A stretch of 64,000 nucleotides of DNA from Sinorhizobium sp. 6-70 (GTDB lineage: Bacteria; Pseudomonadota; Alphaproteobacteria; Rhizobiales; Rhizobiaceae). Below, in pieces: positions 46,806-56,596 of this stretch (its first letter is position 1; each line of letters opens with the position of its first letter). The translations under genes were made by a program, and so were the position numbers. The notes under the pieces were generated by a model. That model made no database searches. It had not been told where the DNA came from and worked only from the letters and a program-made list of their open reading frames with translations. Location of the stretch: the NCBI RefSeq assembly GCF_030124375.1, contig NZ_JASKLS010000010.1:62001-126000 (forward strand), given 5' to 3'.

Positions 46806-48170
46806 TCAGACGCCCAGCGACTTCAGCTTGCGATGAAGCGCGGAACGTTCCATGCCGACGAATTCCGCCGTGCGCGAGATGTTTCCGCCGAATCGGTTGA
46901 TCTGGGCGATGAGATAATCGCGCTCGAACATTTCACGGGCCTCGCGCAGCGGCAAGGTCATAATGTGCTGGTCGCCCTGTGCGGAGATCTTGGGCAGCGT
47001 GTCACCGACCTCGGTCGGCAGCATGTCGGCGGTGATCGGTGTATCCGGTCCGTCGCTGCGGGCGAGGATCATCAGGCGTTCGATGTTGTTGCGCAACTGG
47101 CGGATATTGCCCGGCCAGTCATGCGCCTGCAGGACGGCGAGCGCGTCCTCGCCGATCTTGCGCGGACGGATGCCGGCCTGCTCACTCACCTGGCGCATGA
47201 ACATATCCACAAGGAAGGGAATGTCCTCACGCCGCTCGGCAAGCGCCGGGACACGTACTGGAATCACAGCCAGCCGGTGGAACAGGTCCTCGCGGAACAG
47301 GCCCTCGGAAATCATGTTCTCGAGATTGTAGGCCGTCGAGGAAATGATGCGCACATCCACCTTGACGCGTTTCGAACCGCCGACGCGCTCGAACTGCTGG
47401 TCGACCAACACGCGCAGGATCTTGTTTTGCGTTTCCCGCGGCATTTCGCCGATTTCGTCGAGATAGAGGATGCCGCCATGAGCCTCCTCCAACGCGCCCG
47501 TGCGGCGCGGTTGGCCGGGCGTGCCCTCCGTACCGAAGAGCGCGACTTCCATGCGATCCGGGGTGATCGCCGCGGCGTTGAGCGCGACGAACGGCCCGGA
47601 GGCACGCGTGGATTTACGGTGGATCATGCGCGCGACGAGTTCCTTGCCGGAACCCGAAGGACCCTGGATCATGATCCGGCTGTTGGTGGGAGCCACCTTT
47701 TCGATCGTCTGCCGCAGCTGCGACACCGCGACAGAGGTTCCGATAAGCTCCACCGGGTCGCCGGACTTCTTCTTCAATTCCGAGACTTCGCGCTTCAGCT
47801 TGGAGTTCTCCAGCGCCCGCTCGGCGATAAGAATCAGCCGGTCCGCCTTGAACGGTTTCTCGATGAAATCGTAAGCACCCCGCTTAATGGCGGAAACGGC
47901 CGTTTCGATGTTGCCGTGACCAGAAATCATCACCACCGGCAGATCGGGATGGCGGCCCTTGATCTCGTCAAGCAGCGCCAGTCCGTCGAGGCGGCTGCCC
48001 TGCATCCAGATGTCCAGGAAAACCAATCGCGGCACTCGATCGTTGATCGCCGCAAGCGCGCTGTCGCTGTCGAAAGCCGTCCGGGTCTCATGTCCTTCGT
48101 CCGACAGGATGCCCGACACGATCTCCCGGATATCCTCCTCATCGTCCACAACCAGAATATCAGCCGCCAT
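46806..48170 (-). CDS. ntrX: Nitrogen assimilation response regulator NtrX
   Basis: A 454-residue NtrC-family regulator: receiver with phospho-acceptor Asp53, AAA+ domain with Walker A GPSGSGKE and Walker B GGILYLDEIGEM, and a C-terminal Fis-type helix-turn-helix (ISRTAEFVGMERSALHRKL). The L1 loop lacks the sigma54-contact GAFTGA: the position reads FGTEGTPGQPRRTGA. As reported for other alphaproteobacterial NtrX, it is unlikely to activate sigma54 and may act at sigma70 promoters. It overlaps ntrY by 11 bases. Confidence 0.95.
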   Translation of the reverse strand: MAADILVVDDEEDIREIVSGILSDEGHETRTAFDSDSALAAINDRVPRLVFLDIWMQGSRLDGLALLDEIKGRHPDLPVVMISGHGNIETAVSAIKRGAYDFIEKPFKADRLILIAERALENSKLKREVSELKKKSGDPVELIGTSVAVSQLRQTIEKVAPTNSRIMIQGPSGSGKELVARMIHRKSTRASGPFVALNAAAITPDRMEVALFGTEGTPGQPRRTGALEEAHGGILYLDEIGEMPRETQNKILRVLVDQQFERVGGSKRVKVDVRIISSTAYNLENMISEGLFREDLFHRLAVIPVRVPALAERREDIPFLVDMFMRQVSEQAGIRPRKIGEDALAVLQAHDWPGNIRQLRNNIERLMILARSDGPDTPITADMLPTEVGDTLPKISAQGDQHIMTLPLREAREMFERDYLIAQINRFGGNISRTAEFVGMERSALHRKLKSLGV

Positions 48171-50433
48171 TGGTATTACCCTTGTCCTTTACAGTATCTT
48201 CGCCCCCGGTTTCCCCGGCAGGCGGCAGGATCACGCGGATCATTGCCCCGACGCCGCCGTCGAAATCGACCGGTGCGTCGTGCAGTTCCAGTTGTCCGCC
48301 ATGGTCCTCGATGATCTTCTTGACGATTGCGAGACCGAGACCGGTGCCCTTTTCGCGCATCGTCATGTATGGCTCCAGAATTCTGTGCCGGTTCTCGGTC
48401 GGCAGCCCCTTGCCGTTATCGATGACGTCGACAACGAAACGGCCGGAAGCACCGTCGCGACGGGAGCGGACGGCGATGGTCGGCGCCCCCCGCGACGTTC
48501 CGGCAGGGACAGCCTCGATCGCCTCCACCGCATTCTTGACGATGTTGCCGAAAGCCTGGCCGAGCATGCGGCCGTCGAATTGGCCTTCGAGCGGCTCGCC
48601 GCCGAAATCGCGAACGAAGGTGATGTGATTGTTGCCCATCTCGCGCAGGAAAACCGCATCCTTGAGGATCGATCGCAGATCGGATTTTTCCTTCGTCGGC
48701 TTTGGCATCCGCGCAAAGGCGGAAAATTCGTCGACCATCCGGCCGATATCCTCGACCTGGCGCACGATCGTATCGGTGCACTGGTCGAAGACCGCCCTGT
48801 CCTGCTGGTCGATCTGCTTACCATAGCGACGCCTCAAGCGCTCGGCCGAAAGCTGGATCGGTGTCAGCGGATTCTTGATCTCATGCGCAATGCGGCGGGC
48901 CACGTCGGCCCATGCGGTCGACCGCTGCGCGATCACCAGGTCAGTGATGTCGTCGATGGTGATGACGTAGGATCCGTGCGACTCGTCGCCCTCCTCCCTC
49001 GTCACCTGCACGTTCAGCGTGCGCTCGGTTCCGCCGCGCATGATATTGATCTGCTTGCGGTAATCGTTGCGATAGCGGCTTTCCGCCTCGACCAGCACGG
49101 CATCGATTTCCGGCGCAACCTCGCTGAGGCTAGCGCCCAGCAGTCCCGGCGCGGCCTTCCGCAGAAACTCTTCCGACGAAGGATTGGCAATCGTGATTCG
49201 ACGGTCCTTGCCGACGCCGATGACCGCCGTGGTGACGCCGGAAAGCACCGCCTCGATAAAGCGGCGGCGCTGGTCCACTTCGTCCTTCGCCACCAGGATC
49301 TGCTGCTGTTGCGTGCGGATCTCGCTGACCATCTTGTTGAAAGTTCGCGACAGATTGCCGACGTCGCCGTCGACCGCGCGCACAGGAACAACCACATCGA
49401 GATTGCCAGAAGCCACGCTGTCCGCGGCGCCGATCAGCTGCCGGATCGGCCGCACGATGCGATCGGCAACCGCAATTGCCGTCCAGATCGCCGCCAGCAG
49501 AACGATGAGGGCAAAACCGATATAGAGGACGCCGAAGGCGATCTGAAGCGACGTGCGCCCCGCTTCCAGCGCCTTGTATTCGGCCGTGTTCTCCTCCATC
49601 AGCCGCATCGAACGCATCACTTCGGGATCGACGTTGCGCACCGTGTAGAGGTACGTTCCGGGTATATTGTCGAGCGGAATGACGGCGCCGACGAGGTTTG
49701 TCACACCGGGAGGAATAAGCGTCGGCTGGCCGGAAACGGTGCTTTTAAGGGCATCGGCCGGAATAGCCGGCAGCGGCCTTTCAGTCGAGATATTGGCCTG
49801 AAGGATGGCGCTGCCGTCGGCGCGCACCAGGAAGGCGCCAAGCATGCCGCGCCCCCTCGCCTGGCGCGTCATCAATTCGGTGAAGCCGGTGCGATCGAGG
49901 CTGTAGAGTTGCCGGTTGCGCTCGAGGTCGTTGGCCATCGACACTGTCTGACCTTGCAGGTAGTTGGCATTCTCGAGCACATAGGCCTGCGCAACGTTCA
50001 GCGACGAGCGGACGATCGCCTGGGTGCGCAGCGAGAACCAGCGATCAAGCCCGACATCGAGCGTGATGCTGGCAAAGATCGCAACCAGAATGGCCGGCGT
50101 TATCGCGACGATCGAAAATAGCGCGACGATGCGCACATGCAGCCGTGCTGCCGCTCTTCCCTTGCTGCGCGCTCTAAGCAGTCTGAGGATTTCGCGTGCG
50201 ATCAGATAGATCAGGCCAACGACGAAGACACCGTTGATGCCCGCGCAGGCAATGACGATGTTTCGTTCCGGCCGAATCGGAGTGAGGCCGAGGAGAACGA
50301 GCAGCGACAAGGTGGCACAGATCAGCGCGCCGGTGGCGAGCATCAATCCGGGCAGCGCGAAGGACGCCCGCCGATCCTGGACAGTTGCGACCCTGTCCTC
50401 TGTGCCCAATGGCAGGGCCATTCCGTCCACCAT
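48160..50433 (-). CDS. ntrY: Nitrogen sensor histidine kinase NtrY
   Basis: A 757-residue membrane sensor kinase: three N-terminal membrane segments, a periplasmic part, another segment (AFGVLYIGFALIVLLAAIW), HAMP (ADRIVRPIRQLI), PAS, HisKA with His in RRIAHEIKNPLTPIQ, and an ATPase domain (NGKGLP, GTGLGLAIVKKI). It phosphorylates NtrX. The start at 50433 has GGGGGA about ten bases upstream; ATG 50421 with GGTGGA is equally possible. Upstream frame into the spacer is not conserved-looking. Confidence 0.94.
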   Translation of the reverse strand: MVDGMALPLGTEDRVATVQDRRASFALPGLMLATGALICATLSLLVLLGLTPIRPERNIVIACAGINGVFVVGLIYLIAREILRLLRARSKGRAAARLHVRIVALFSIVAITPAILVAIFASITLDVGLDRWFSLRTQAIVRSSLNVAQAYVLENANYLQGQTVSMANDLERNRQLYSLDRTGFTELMTRQARGRGMLGAFLVRADGSAILQANISTERPLPAIPADALKSTVSGQPTLIPPGVTNLVGAVIPLDNIPGTYLYTVRNVDPEVMRSMRLMEENTAEYKALEAGRTSLQIAFGVLYIGFALIVLLAAIWTAIAVADRIVRPIRQLIGAADSVASGNLDVVVPVRAVDGDVGNLSRTFNKMVSEIRTQQQQILVAKDEVDQRRRFIEAVLSGVTTAVIGVGKDRRITIANPSSEEFLRKAAPGLLGASLSEVAPEIDAVLVEAESRYRNDYRKQINIMRGGTERTLNVQVTREEGDESHGSYVITIDDITDLVIAQRSTAWADVARRIAHEIKNPLTPIQLSAERLRRRYGKQIDQQDRAVFDQCTDTIVRQVEDIGRMVDEFSAFARMPKPTKEKSDLRSILKDAVFLREMGNNHITFVRDFGGEPLEGQFDGRMLGQAFGNIVKNAVEAIEAVPAGTSRGAPTIAVRSRRDGASGRFVVDVIDNGKGLPTENRHRILEPYMTMREKGTGLGLAIVKKIIEDHGGQLELHDAPVDFDGGVGAMIRVILPPAGETGGEDTVKDKGNTNGG

Positions 50434-50640
50434 GTAAAACGCTTCCCCCAAACCGGCGCCCGACGGCACCGGCAAACGCGAACTTTTCCGGGTCAAAGAA
50501 ACTGACCGTAACGCCCTACCCCAAACAGCATCGGCGTACCTCGACCGGGTGGGCCGCCTCCAATGACGACGCAACGAATCGACGCTATCGGACGTTCAAG
50601 CAACGCATTGTGGCGAAAATGCAACGGTGTTGCATCTCAG

Positions 50641-52095
50641 TCAAGCACTGCGTGAACTGCGGTAGACGGAAACCCCGAGTTCGCGAATCTTCTTGCGCAG
50701 TGTGTTTCGGTTAAGGCCGAGGAGGTCGGCGGCCTTGATCTGGTTGCCTCGCGTCGCCGTCAGGGCTGCCAGGATCAACGGATACTCCATCTCGGCAAGT
50801 ACCCGATCATAGAGGCCCGATGGTGGCAGGGCATCACCGAAACTGGCAAAATACTGCCTCATATTCTCTTCGACTGCCTGCGAGATCGACATCGAACCGG
50901 AGCGGGTCGCCGATTTCTCGATCGGGCTGTCCGGAATCTCCGAGCGCAACTCGTTCTCGATGATTTCCCTGGTGATCACATCCTGCGGATAGAGCGCCGT
51001 CAGCCTCCGCACGAGGTTTTCGAGCTCGCGTACATTGCCGGGCCACGGATGCGTCTTCATCAATTCCAGCGCTTCCTGGTCGAAACGCTTGACGTCCAGC
51101 CCTTCCTTTTCGGCCTGCTGGACGAAATGGCGGACAAGATCCGGGATATCCTCGGCCCGGTCTCTCAGCGGCGGCAAGCGCAGCGGCACGACATTCAAGC
51201 GGTAGTAGAGGTCTTCGCGGAAAAGCCCCTGATTGATCGACTGTTTCAGGTCCTTGTTCGTCGCGGCGACGATCCGCACGTCTGAACGGATCGGCGTCCG
51301 CCCGCCAACAGTCGTGTATTCGCCCTGCTGCAACACGCGCAGCAGCCTGGTCTGGGCATCCATCGGCATGTCGCCGATTTCATCGAGGAAGAGTGTCCCA
51401 CCTTCCGCCTGCTCGAAACGGCCGGTCGAGCGCGTCTGCGCACCGGTAAAGGCACCCTTCTCGTGGCCGAACAGTTCCGATTCGATCAGGTCGCGAGGGA
51501 TCGCCGCCATGTTGATCGCAACGAAGGGGCCATTCCGGCGCTTGCCGTAGTCGTGCAACGCTCGCGCGACCAGTTCCTTGCCGGTTCCCGACTCTCCGGT
51601 GATCATCAATGTCAGATCAGTCTGCATCAGCCGCGCGAGCACGCGGTAGATTTCCTGCATTGCAGCCGAGCGGCCGACAAGCGGCATGCCGTCCTGCGAA
51701 TCGTCGTCGATCCTCAAGGGACGGCGCTTCGGTTCGGCAAGCGCCCGGCCGATGATGCCGATCAGTTCCGTCAGATCGAAGGGCTTCGGCAGGTAGTCAT
51801 AGGCTCCCTTTTCGGACGCCTTGATGGCCGTCATGAATGTGTTCTGTGCGCTCATCACGAGCACGGGCAGGTCCGGCCTCGCCTTCTTGATCCGGGGCAG
51901 GAGATCGAAGGCGTTCTCATCCGGCATCACGACGTCGGTCACGACCAGATCGCCGTCACCGGCCGCAATCCAGCGCCACAGCGTCGCCGCATTGGAGGTG
52001 ATGCGCACATCATAGCCGGCGCGGCTCAAGGCCTGGTTGAGCACTGTGCGAATGGCGGCATCGTCATCCGCAACGAGGATCGTAGCGCCCGTCAT
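50641..52095 (-). CDS. ntrC: Nitrogen regulation protein NR(I), NtrC
   Basis: A 484-residue sigma54 activator: receiver with Asp54, AAA+ domain (Walker A GESGTGKE; intact GAFTGA at FGHEKGAFTGAQTRS; Walker B GGTLFLDEIGDM) and Fis-type DNA-binding domain (IKAADLLGLNRNTLRKKI). It activates glutamine synthetase, transport and other nitrogen genes when phosphorylated by NtrB. It overlaps ntrB by four bases. A 207-base gap follows before ntrY, so ntrYX probably has its own promoter too. Confidence 0.98.
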   Translation of the reverse strand: MTGATILVADDDAAIRTVLNQALSRAGYDVRITSNAATLWRWIAAGDGDLVVTDVVMPDENAFDLLPRIKKARPDLPVLVMSAQNTFMTAIKASEKGAYDYLPKPFDLTELIGIIGRALAEPKRRPLRIDDDSQDGMPLVGRSAAMQEIYRVLARLMQTDLTLMITGESGTGKELVARALHDYGKRRNGPFVAINMAAIPRDLIESELFGHEKGAFTGAQTRSTGRFEQAEGGTLFLDEIGDMPMDAQTRLLRVLQQGEYTTVGGRTPIRSDVRIVAATNKDLKQSINQGLFREDLYYRLNVVPLRLPPLRDRAEDIPDLVRHFVQQAEKEGLDVKRFDQEALELMKTHPWPGNVRELENLVRRLTALYPQDVITREIIENELRSEIPDSPIEKSATRSGSMSISQAVEENMRQYFASFGDALPPSGLYDRVLAEMEYPLILAALTATRGNQIKAADLLGLNRNTLRKKIRELGVSVYRSSRSA

Positions 52096-53249
52096 GCAAT
52101 GTTTCCTTTTGTCATCGGAATTTCGTCGTCATCCGCCGCAGCTCCTTTGGACGCCGGCATCAGAACACGGAAGGTGGTGCGGCTGTGCTGGCTGTCGCAC
52201 TCGACAATGCCTCCGTGGCCGCCAATGATCTTGGCGACCAGCGCCAGACCGAGGCCCGAGCCATTCGTCTTCGTGGTGATGAAGGGGTCGAAAAGGTGCG
52301 GAAGCAGATCCGCGGGAACGCCGGGGCCGTTGTCGTGAACGCAGAACTCCAGCGGCAACGAGATCTTTTCGCGGGTGCCGGCAACCGAGAGGCGAATGCC
52401 CGGGCGATAGGCCGTTGTCAGCATGATCTCGCCATCGAGCCGATCGCCGATCGCCTCGGCGGCATTCTTGATCAGATTGAGGAACACCTGAACAAGCTGG
52501 TCGCGATTGGCATAAACCGGCGGCAGCGACGGGTCGTAGTTCTCCGAAATCTTGATGCCACGGGCAAACCCGGCCTTGGCGATCGCCTTCACGTGATCGA
52601 GCACGGAATGGATATTGAGCGGTACGCGATCAACGGGCCTTTCGTCCGAGAATACCTCCATACGGTCAACGAGCGACACGATGCGGTCCGTCTCGTCGCA
52701 GATCAGCCGCGTCAGGGCCCGGTCCTCGTCATTGACGGACGTCTCGAGAAGCTGTGCGGCACCGCGAATGCCGGAGAGCGGGTTCTTGATCTCGTGGGCC
52801 AACATCGAGGCGAGACCGGTCACCGATCGCGCCGCGCCTCGATGGGTCAGTTGCCGGTCGATCTTGTCGGCCATCGAGCGTTCCTGGAAGACGATGACCA
52901 CAGATCCTGGCGTGGAAAGAACCGGCGCGACATAGAGATCGACAAGCTTGTCGGCGCCGAGACGCGGCGAACTCAGATCGACCCGGTATTCGTTGACAGG
53001 CGCCCGTCGCTCGCGGACCTGGTCGATCAACGTCAGAAGCGGGCTGCCGAATGGAATGAAGGCGCTGATATTGTGGCGGGCGAGATGATTGGCGCTGGCA
53101 CCGAAGAAGGACTCGGCCTCCCAATTGGCAAAGGCCACAAGGCCGTTTTCATCGACCAGGATCACGGGGTTCTGGATCGCGTTCAGCACCGCCATGGAAA
53201 GATCGTTCGCATCCCCCGCCGGCTCTACCGCCGTTGCCTTCTCCGTCAT
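52092..53249 (-). CDS. ntrB: Nitrogen regulation sensor kinase NR(II), NtrB
   Basis: A 385-residue cytoplasmic kinase/phosphatase controlled by PII. PAS domain (about 20-130), HisKA with His152 (LAHEIKNPLSGI), N-box NLIKNAAEAIG and G-box DNGPGVP, GSGLGLALV. It overlaps both dusB (four bases) and ntrC (four bases), so the three are tightly coupled. Confidence 0.97.
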   Translation of the reverse strand: MTEKATAVEPAGDANDLSMAVLNAIQNPVILVDENGLVAFANWEAESFFGASANHLARHNISAFIPFGSPLLTLIDQVRERRAPVNEYRVDLSSPRLGADKLVDLYVAPVLSTPGSVVIVFQERSMADKIDRQLTHRGAARSVTGLASMLAHEIKNPLSGIRGAAQLLETSVNDEDRALTRLICDETDRIVSLVDRMEVFSDERPVDRVPLNIHSVLDHVKAIAKAGFARGIKISENYDPSLPPVYANRDQLVQVFLNLIKNAAEAIGDRLDGEIMLTTAYRPGIRLSVAGTREKISLPLEFCVHDNGPGVPADLLPHLFDPFITTKTNGSGLGLALVAKIIGGHGGIVECDSQHSRTTFRVLMPASKGAAADDDEIPMTKGNIA

Positions 53250-54274
53250 GCCGCCAACTCCTTCTTGACCGGTGCGAGGTCACAATTCGCGATCGCGGTA
53301 GCGATCCGATCGCTGACCAGAGCCGGATCGGTGGACGTCAGGATCGCTGCCTTGTCCGCGGACGAGAGATTCGGAGCGAAACGCTCGATGTACCAGCCGA
53401 CATGTTTGCGGGCGTGCCGAAGGCCGATCTGAGGCCCATAGAATTCAAGCATCATCGTGTAGTGCTCGGCGAAGATCTGCGCGATCTCCAATCCGTCCGG
53501 ATGAAGACGAACGCCGGCCAGAACGCCGGCATGCCATGGCCGTCCCTGCGATGACCGCCCGACCATGACGGCGTCAGCACCCGACCGACCCAGGATTTCC
53601 TTGGCGTCCGCCAGGGTGTCGACGTCGCCATTGGCGATCAGAGGAACCGAGATGACGTCGCGAACCGCATGGATCGCGTCCCAATCCGCCTTGCCGCTGT
53701 AAAATTGCATCCGGGTGCGGCCATGGATCGTGATGGCCTGCACACCCGCTTCTTCAGCCCTTCGCGCGATCAATGGAGCATTGATCGAATTTTCATCCCA
53801 TCCGAGCCGCATCTTCAATGTTACCGGCACGGAAACAGCCCTGACGGTGGCTTCGACAAGCGACAATGCATGGTCGGGATCACGCATCAGTGCCGAACCG
53901 GAATAGCCACCGGTCACTTTCTTGGCCGGGCAGCCCATATTGATGTCGATAATGTCGGCGCCATTCGCCTCGACGATCCTTGCGGCCTCCGCCATCCAGT
54001 GCGCCTCGCGGCCGGCAAGCTGGACGATATGCGGCTCGATGCCGGAATTCTTCAGCCGCGCCCAGGATTCGGCGGCGTTGCAGACCAGTTCGCGGCTGGC
54101 GACCATTTCCGTCACCACAAAGCCGGCACCGAAACGCCAGGCGAGCATGCGGAAAGGCAGATCCGTCACCCCCGACATTGGCGCGAGCGCCACCCGGTTG
54201 CGGATTTCAACTTTCCCGATCCGGAGCGACGATGACAGGGCCGATGGTGGCAAATGCATATCTTTCAGGCACAT
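53246..54274 (-). CDS. dusB: tRNA-dihydrouridine synthase (DusB/NifR3)
   Basis: A 342-residue flavin enzyme that reduces uridines in the tRNA D-loop. TIM-barrel blocks VALAPMSGVTDLPFR and the catalytic Cys in DINMGCPAKKVTGG are present. Historically called nifR3, because it precedes ntrBC in rhizobia and Rhodobacter. The ATG at 54274 has AAGAAG upstream; an ATG five codons inside (54259, MHLPPSAL) is an alternative. Divergent from ispDF, 164 bases apart. Confidence 0.95.
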   Translation of the reverse strand: MCLKDMHLPPSALSSSLRIGKVEIRNRVALAPMSGVTDLPFRMLAWRFGAGFVVTEMVASRELVCNAAESWARLKNSGIEPHIVQLAGREAHWMAEAARIVEANGADIIDINMGCPAKKVTGGYSGSALMRDPDHALSLVEATVRAVSVPVTLKMRLGWDENSINAPLIARRAEEAGVQAITIHGRTRMQFYSGKADWDAIHAVRDVISVPLIANGDVDTLADAKEILGRSGADAVMVGRSSQGRPWHAGVLAGVRLHPDGLEIAQIFAEHYTMMLEFYGPQIGLRHARKHVGWYIERFAPNLSSADKAAILTSTDPALVSDRIATAIANCDLAPVKKELAA

Positions 54275-54438
54275 GTTCTTCTTGCACTATTTTTAGACAT
54301 TGTTATTCGGCTTGCCAAGCGATTTCCACGTCCCCGACAAAATTCCCCACATGGCCGGTAGCGGCCGGGCTGGCAATGGCGGAGCCTTCGCGGTAGATCA
54401 CGGCGAAGAGTGGTGAAACTCGGGACCACATACATAAG

Positions 54439-55653
54439 ATGCAGCCTGAAGAACAGTTCTCCTGTGGTATCGTCATCGTCGCGGCCGGCCGCGGCGAGCG
54501 CGCCGGCCAATCGGCCGAGGGGCCGAAGCAGTACCGGACGATTGGCGGCCGTCCGGTTATCGCGCATACGCTTGACACTTTCGCGACATGGGCGGGAACG
54601 GGACCGATCGTCGTCGTCATCCATCCGGACGACAAGGAGCTCTTTGCCTCTGCTCTGAAGCGCATGCCCACGCCAGCCGCTCTGACCGTGGTGCATGGAG
54701 GGGCTACGCGACAGCTTTCGGTCCTCGCGGGCTTGGAGGCGATTGCGGCTGCCGGCGCCAAGTACGTCATGATCCACGACGCCGTGCGTCCGTTTGCGGA
54801 CCACGCACTGCTCGATCGCTGCCGTCAAGCGCTGCTCAGCGGTGCCGATGCGGTCCTGCCGGCGCTTGCGGTCGCCGATACGTTGAAGCGGGCCGACGCA
54901 AATGGCGTCGTGCAGGAGACCGTCGCGCGGAGTAACCTATACGCGGCACAGACGCCGCAATGCTTCACGTTGGAGGCCATTCTCTCCGCCCACCGCGCCG
55001 CCAACGGCGACGCAAAAGCGGATTTTACCGATGACGCGTCCATTGCCGAATGGGCGGGTATTCCCGTTGTCATCGTCGAGGGTATGGTGGACAACATCAA
55101 GCTCACGTTGCGGAGGGATATTTCGATGGCTGACGAAAGGCTCAAAGACAGCACGATTCCCGACGTGCGCACCGGCAATGGCTATGACGTCCACCAACTC
55201 GTCGAAGGCAACGGCGTCACCCTTTGCGGCGTATTCATCCCGCACGACCGCAAGCTCTCTGGCCATTCCGACGCGGACGTCGCTCTGCATGCGCTGACCG
55301 ACGCGCTTCTCGCGACCTGCGGCGCCGGCGATATCGGCGATCACTTCCCACCGTCGGATCCGCAGTGGAAGGGCGCGCCTTCCCGCATCTTTCTGGAGCA
55401 CGCGGCGCGGATCGTGCGCGAGCGTGGCGGTGTCATCACCAATGCGGACATATCGCTGATCGCCGAAGCGCCCAAGGTCGGGCCGCACCGCCAGCAGATG
55501 CGAGAGAACCTGGCAGCAATGCTCGGCGTGACCATCGACCGCTGCTCGATCAAGGCAACCACCAACGAACAGCTTGGCTTCATCGGCCGCAACGAAGGTA
55601 TCGCCGCAATCGCCACCGCAACGGTCGTCTATACTCCGGGGAGGAACGCATAA
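54439..55653 (+). CDS. ispDF: Bifunctional 2-C-methylerythritol 4-phosphate cytidylyltransferase / MECDP synthase
   Basis: A 404-residue fusion of two MEP-pathway enzymes. The IspD half (1 to about 230) starts IVIVAAGRGERAG, the nucleotide-binding loop; the IspF half (about 240-404) has the zinc motif GNGYDVHQL, SGHSDADVALHALTDA, and ends in the ATNEQLGFIGRNEGIA block. Only IspE separates these steps in the pathway. The IspDF fusion is typical of alphaproteobacteria and some epsilonproteobacteria. Its stop overlaps the next ATG by one base. Confidence 0.97.
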   Translation: MQPEEQFSCGIVIVAAGRGERAGQSAEGPKQYRTIGGRPVIAHTLDTFATWAGTGPIVVVIHPDDKELFASALKRMPTPAALTVVHGGATRQLSVLAGLEAIAAAGAKYVMIHDAVRPFADHALLDRCRQALLSGADAVLPALAVADTLKRADANGVVQETVARSNLYAAQTPQCFTLEAILSAHRAANGDAKADFTDDASIAEWAGIPVVIVEGMVDNIKLTLRRDISMADERLKDSTIPDVRTGNGYDVHQLVEGNGVTLCGVFIPHDRKLSGHSDADVALHALTDALLATCGAGDIGDHFPPSDPQWKGAPSRIFLEHAARIVRERGGVITNADISLIAEAPKVGPHRQQMRENLAAMLGVTIDRCSIKATTNEQLGFIGRNEGIAAIATATVVYTPGRNA

Positions 55654-56150
55654 TGTGGCCGGCCGATATAGAACAGAAAGCGCGGGAGATCGTCACGGAT
55701 CTTACCGCACGCAACCTGAAGCTCGCGACGGCGGAATCCTGCACCGGCGGCCTGATTGCGGGCGCGTTGACGGAAGTTGCCGGCTCGTCGCTCGTCGTCG
55801 ACCGCGGCTTCGTCACCTATTCCAACGATGCCAAGATACAGATGCTCGGGATCGAACTCGCGACGCTTGCCGCCCACGGCGCCGTCTCGCGCGAGACAGC
55901 TGTCGAGATGGCACGCGGCGCCGTCTCCCATTCAGGGGCGGATATTGCCGTCGCCGTAACGGGGGTCGCCGGCCCCGGCGGTGGCTCGGTGGAGAAACCG
56001 GTAGGGCTCGTGTACTTCGCGGCGGCGAGCCGGAATGGCGCGACGCTTCACAAGGAAATGCGCTATGGCGACGTCGGCCGCGACGTGGTTCGAATGTCAG
56101 CAGTCAGAACCGCGTTTGAGCTCCTCGAAGCCATCTCTCATCAAGCGTAG
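55653..56150 (+). CDS. pncC: Nicotinamide-nucleotide amidohydrolase family protein (CinA C-terminal domain)
   Basis: A 165-residue stand-alone CinA C-terminal domain. The conserved LATAESCTGGLIAGALTE contains the catalytic Ser of PncC; the later GVAGPGGGS block is also family-typical. It deamidates NMN to nicotinate mononucleotide for NAD recycling. The start shares its A with the ispDF stop (TAATG), so the genes are coupled. It converges on and overlaps the ratA-like gene by ten bases. Confidence 0.9.
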   Translation: MWPADIEQKAREIVTDLTARNLKLATAESCTGGLIAGALTEVAGSSLVVDRGFVTYSNDAKIQMLGIELATLAAHGAVSRETAVEMARGAVSHSGADIAVAVTGVAGPGGGSVEKPVGLVYFAAASRNGATLHKEMRYGDVGRDVVRMSAVRTAFELLEAISHQA

Positions 56151-56587
56151 ACCTCGTCGGCGCGCTTTTCGAAGGCTTCCGAAAACATGCGGAATGCCCG
56201 GTCAAACATGGAGCCCATCAAGGCGCCGAGAAGCCGGCTCTTGAATTCGTAGTCGATGTCGAAATGCACGATCGACAGCTTGTCGCTGGTCGGTTCGAAG
56301 CGCCATTCGTTATCGAGATATTTGAATGGTCCGTCGATATAATTGACGTCGATCGTCCGCGCGGCCTTGTTGAGCAGAACCTGGGTCGTGAAGGTCTCGC
56401 GGATCGCCTTGTACCCGACCGTCATATCGGCCAGCAACAATACCTTCCCGTCGCGCTCCTTGCGTGAGCGCACGCTCAAGGCCTCGCAAAGCGGCAGAAA
56501 TTGCGGGTAGCGCTCGACGTCGGCGACGAGATCGAACATCTGGTCGGCCGAATGCTTGACGACATGGTTTGTTTCAAAGTGCGGCAT
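56141..56587 (-). CDS. RatA/COQ10-type START domain protein
   Basis: A 148-residue SRPBCC (START-like) protein beginning MPHFETNHVVKHSADQMFDLVADVERYPQFLP, the hallmark of the COQ10/RatA family (core ADQMFDLVADVERYPQF). Mitochondrial COQ10 binds ubiquinone; E. coli RatA was proposed as a ribosome-association inhibitor. A quinone-chaperone role is my preferred inference; no antitoxin gene (ratB) is adjacent. Nine bases separate it from the P-loop gene upstream. Confidence 0.85.
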   Translation of the reverse strand: MPHFETNHVVKHSADQMFDLVADVERYPQFLPLCEALSVRSRKERDGKVLLLADMTVGYKAIRETFTTQVLLNKAARTIDVNYIDGPFKYLDNEWRFEPTSDKLSIVHFDIDYEFKSRLLGALMGSMFDRAFRMFSEAFEKRADEVYA

Positions 56588-56596
56588 GACTTGCAG

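Noticed and set aside
47959..50121. A 720-codon plus-strand frame opposite ntrX and ntrY.
   Set aside because: Antisense shadow spanning two genes; its composition is not protein-like.
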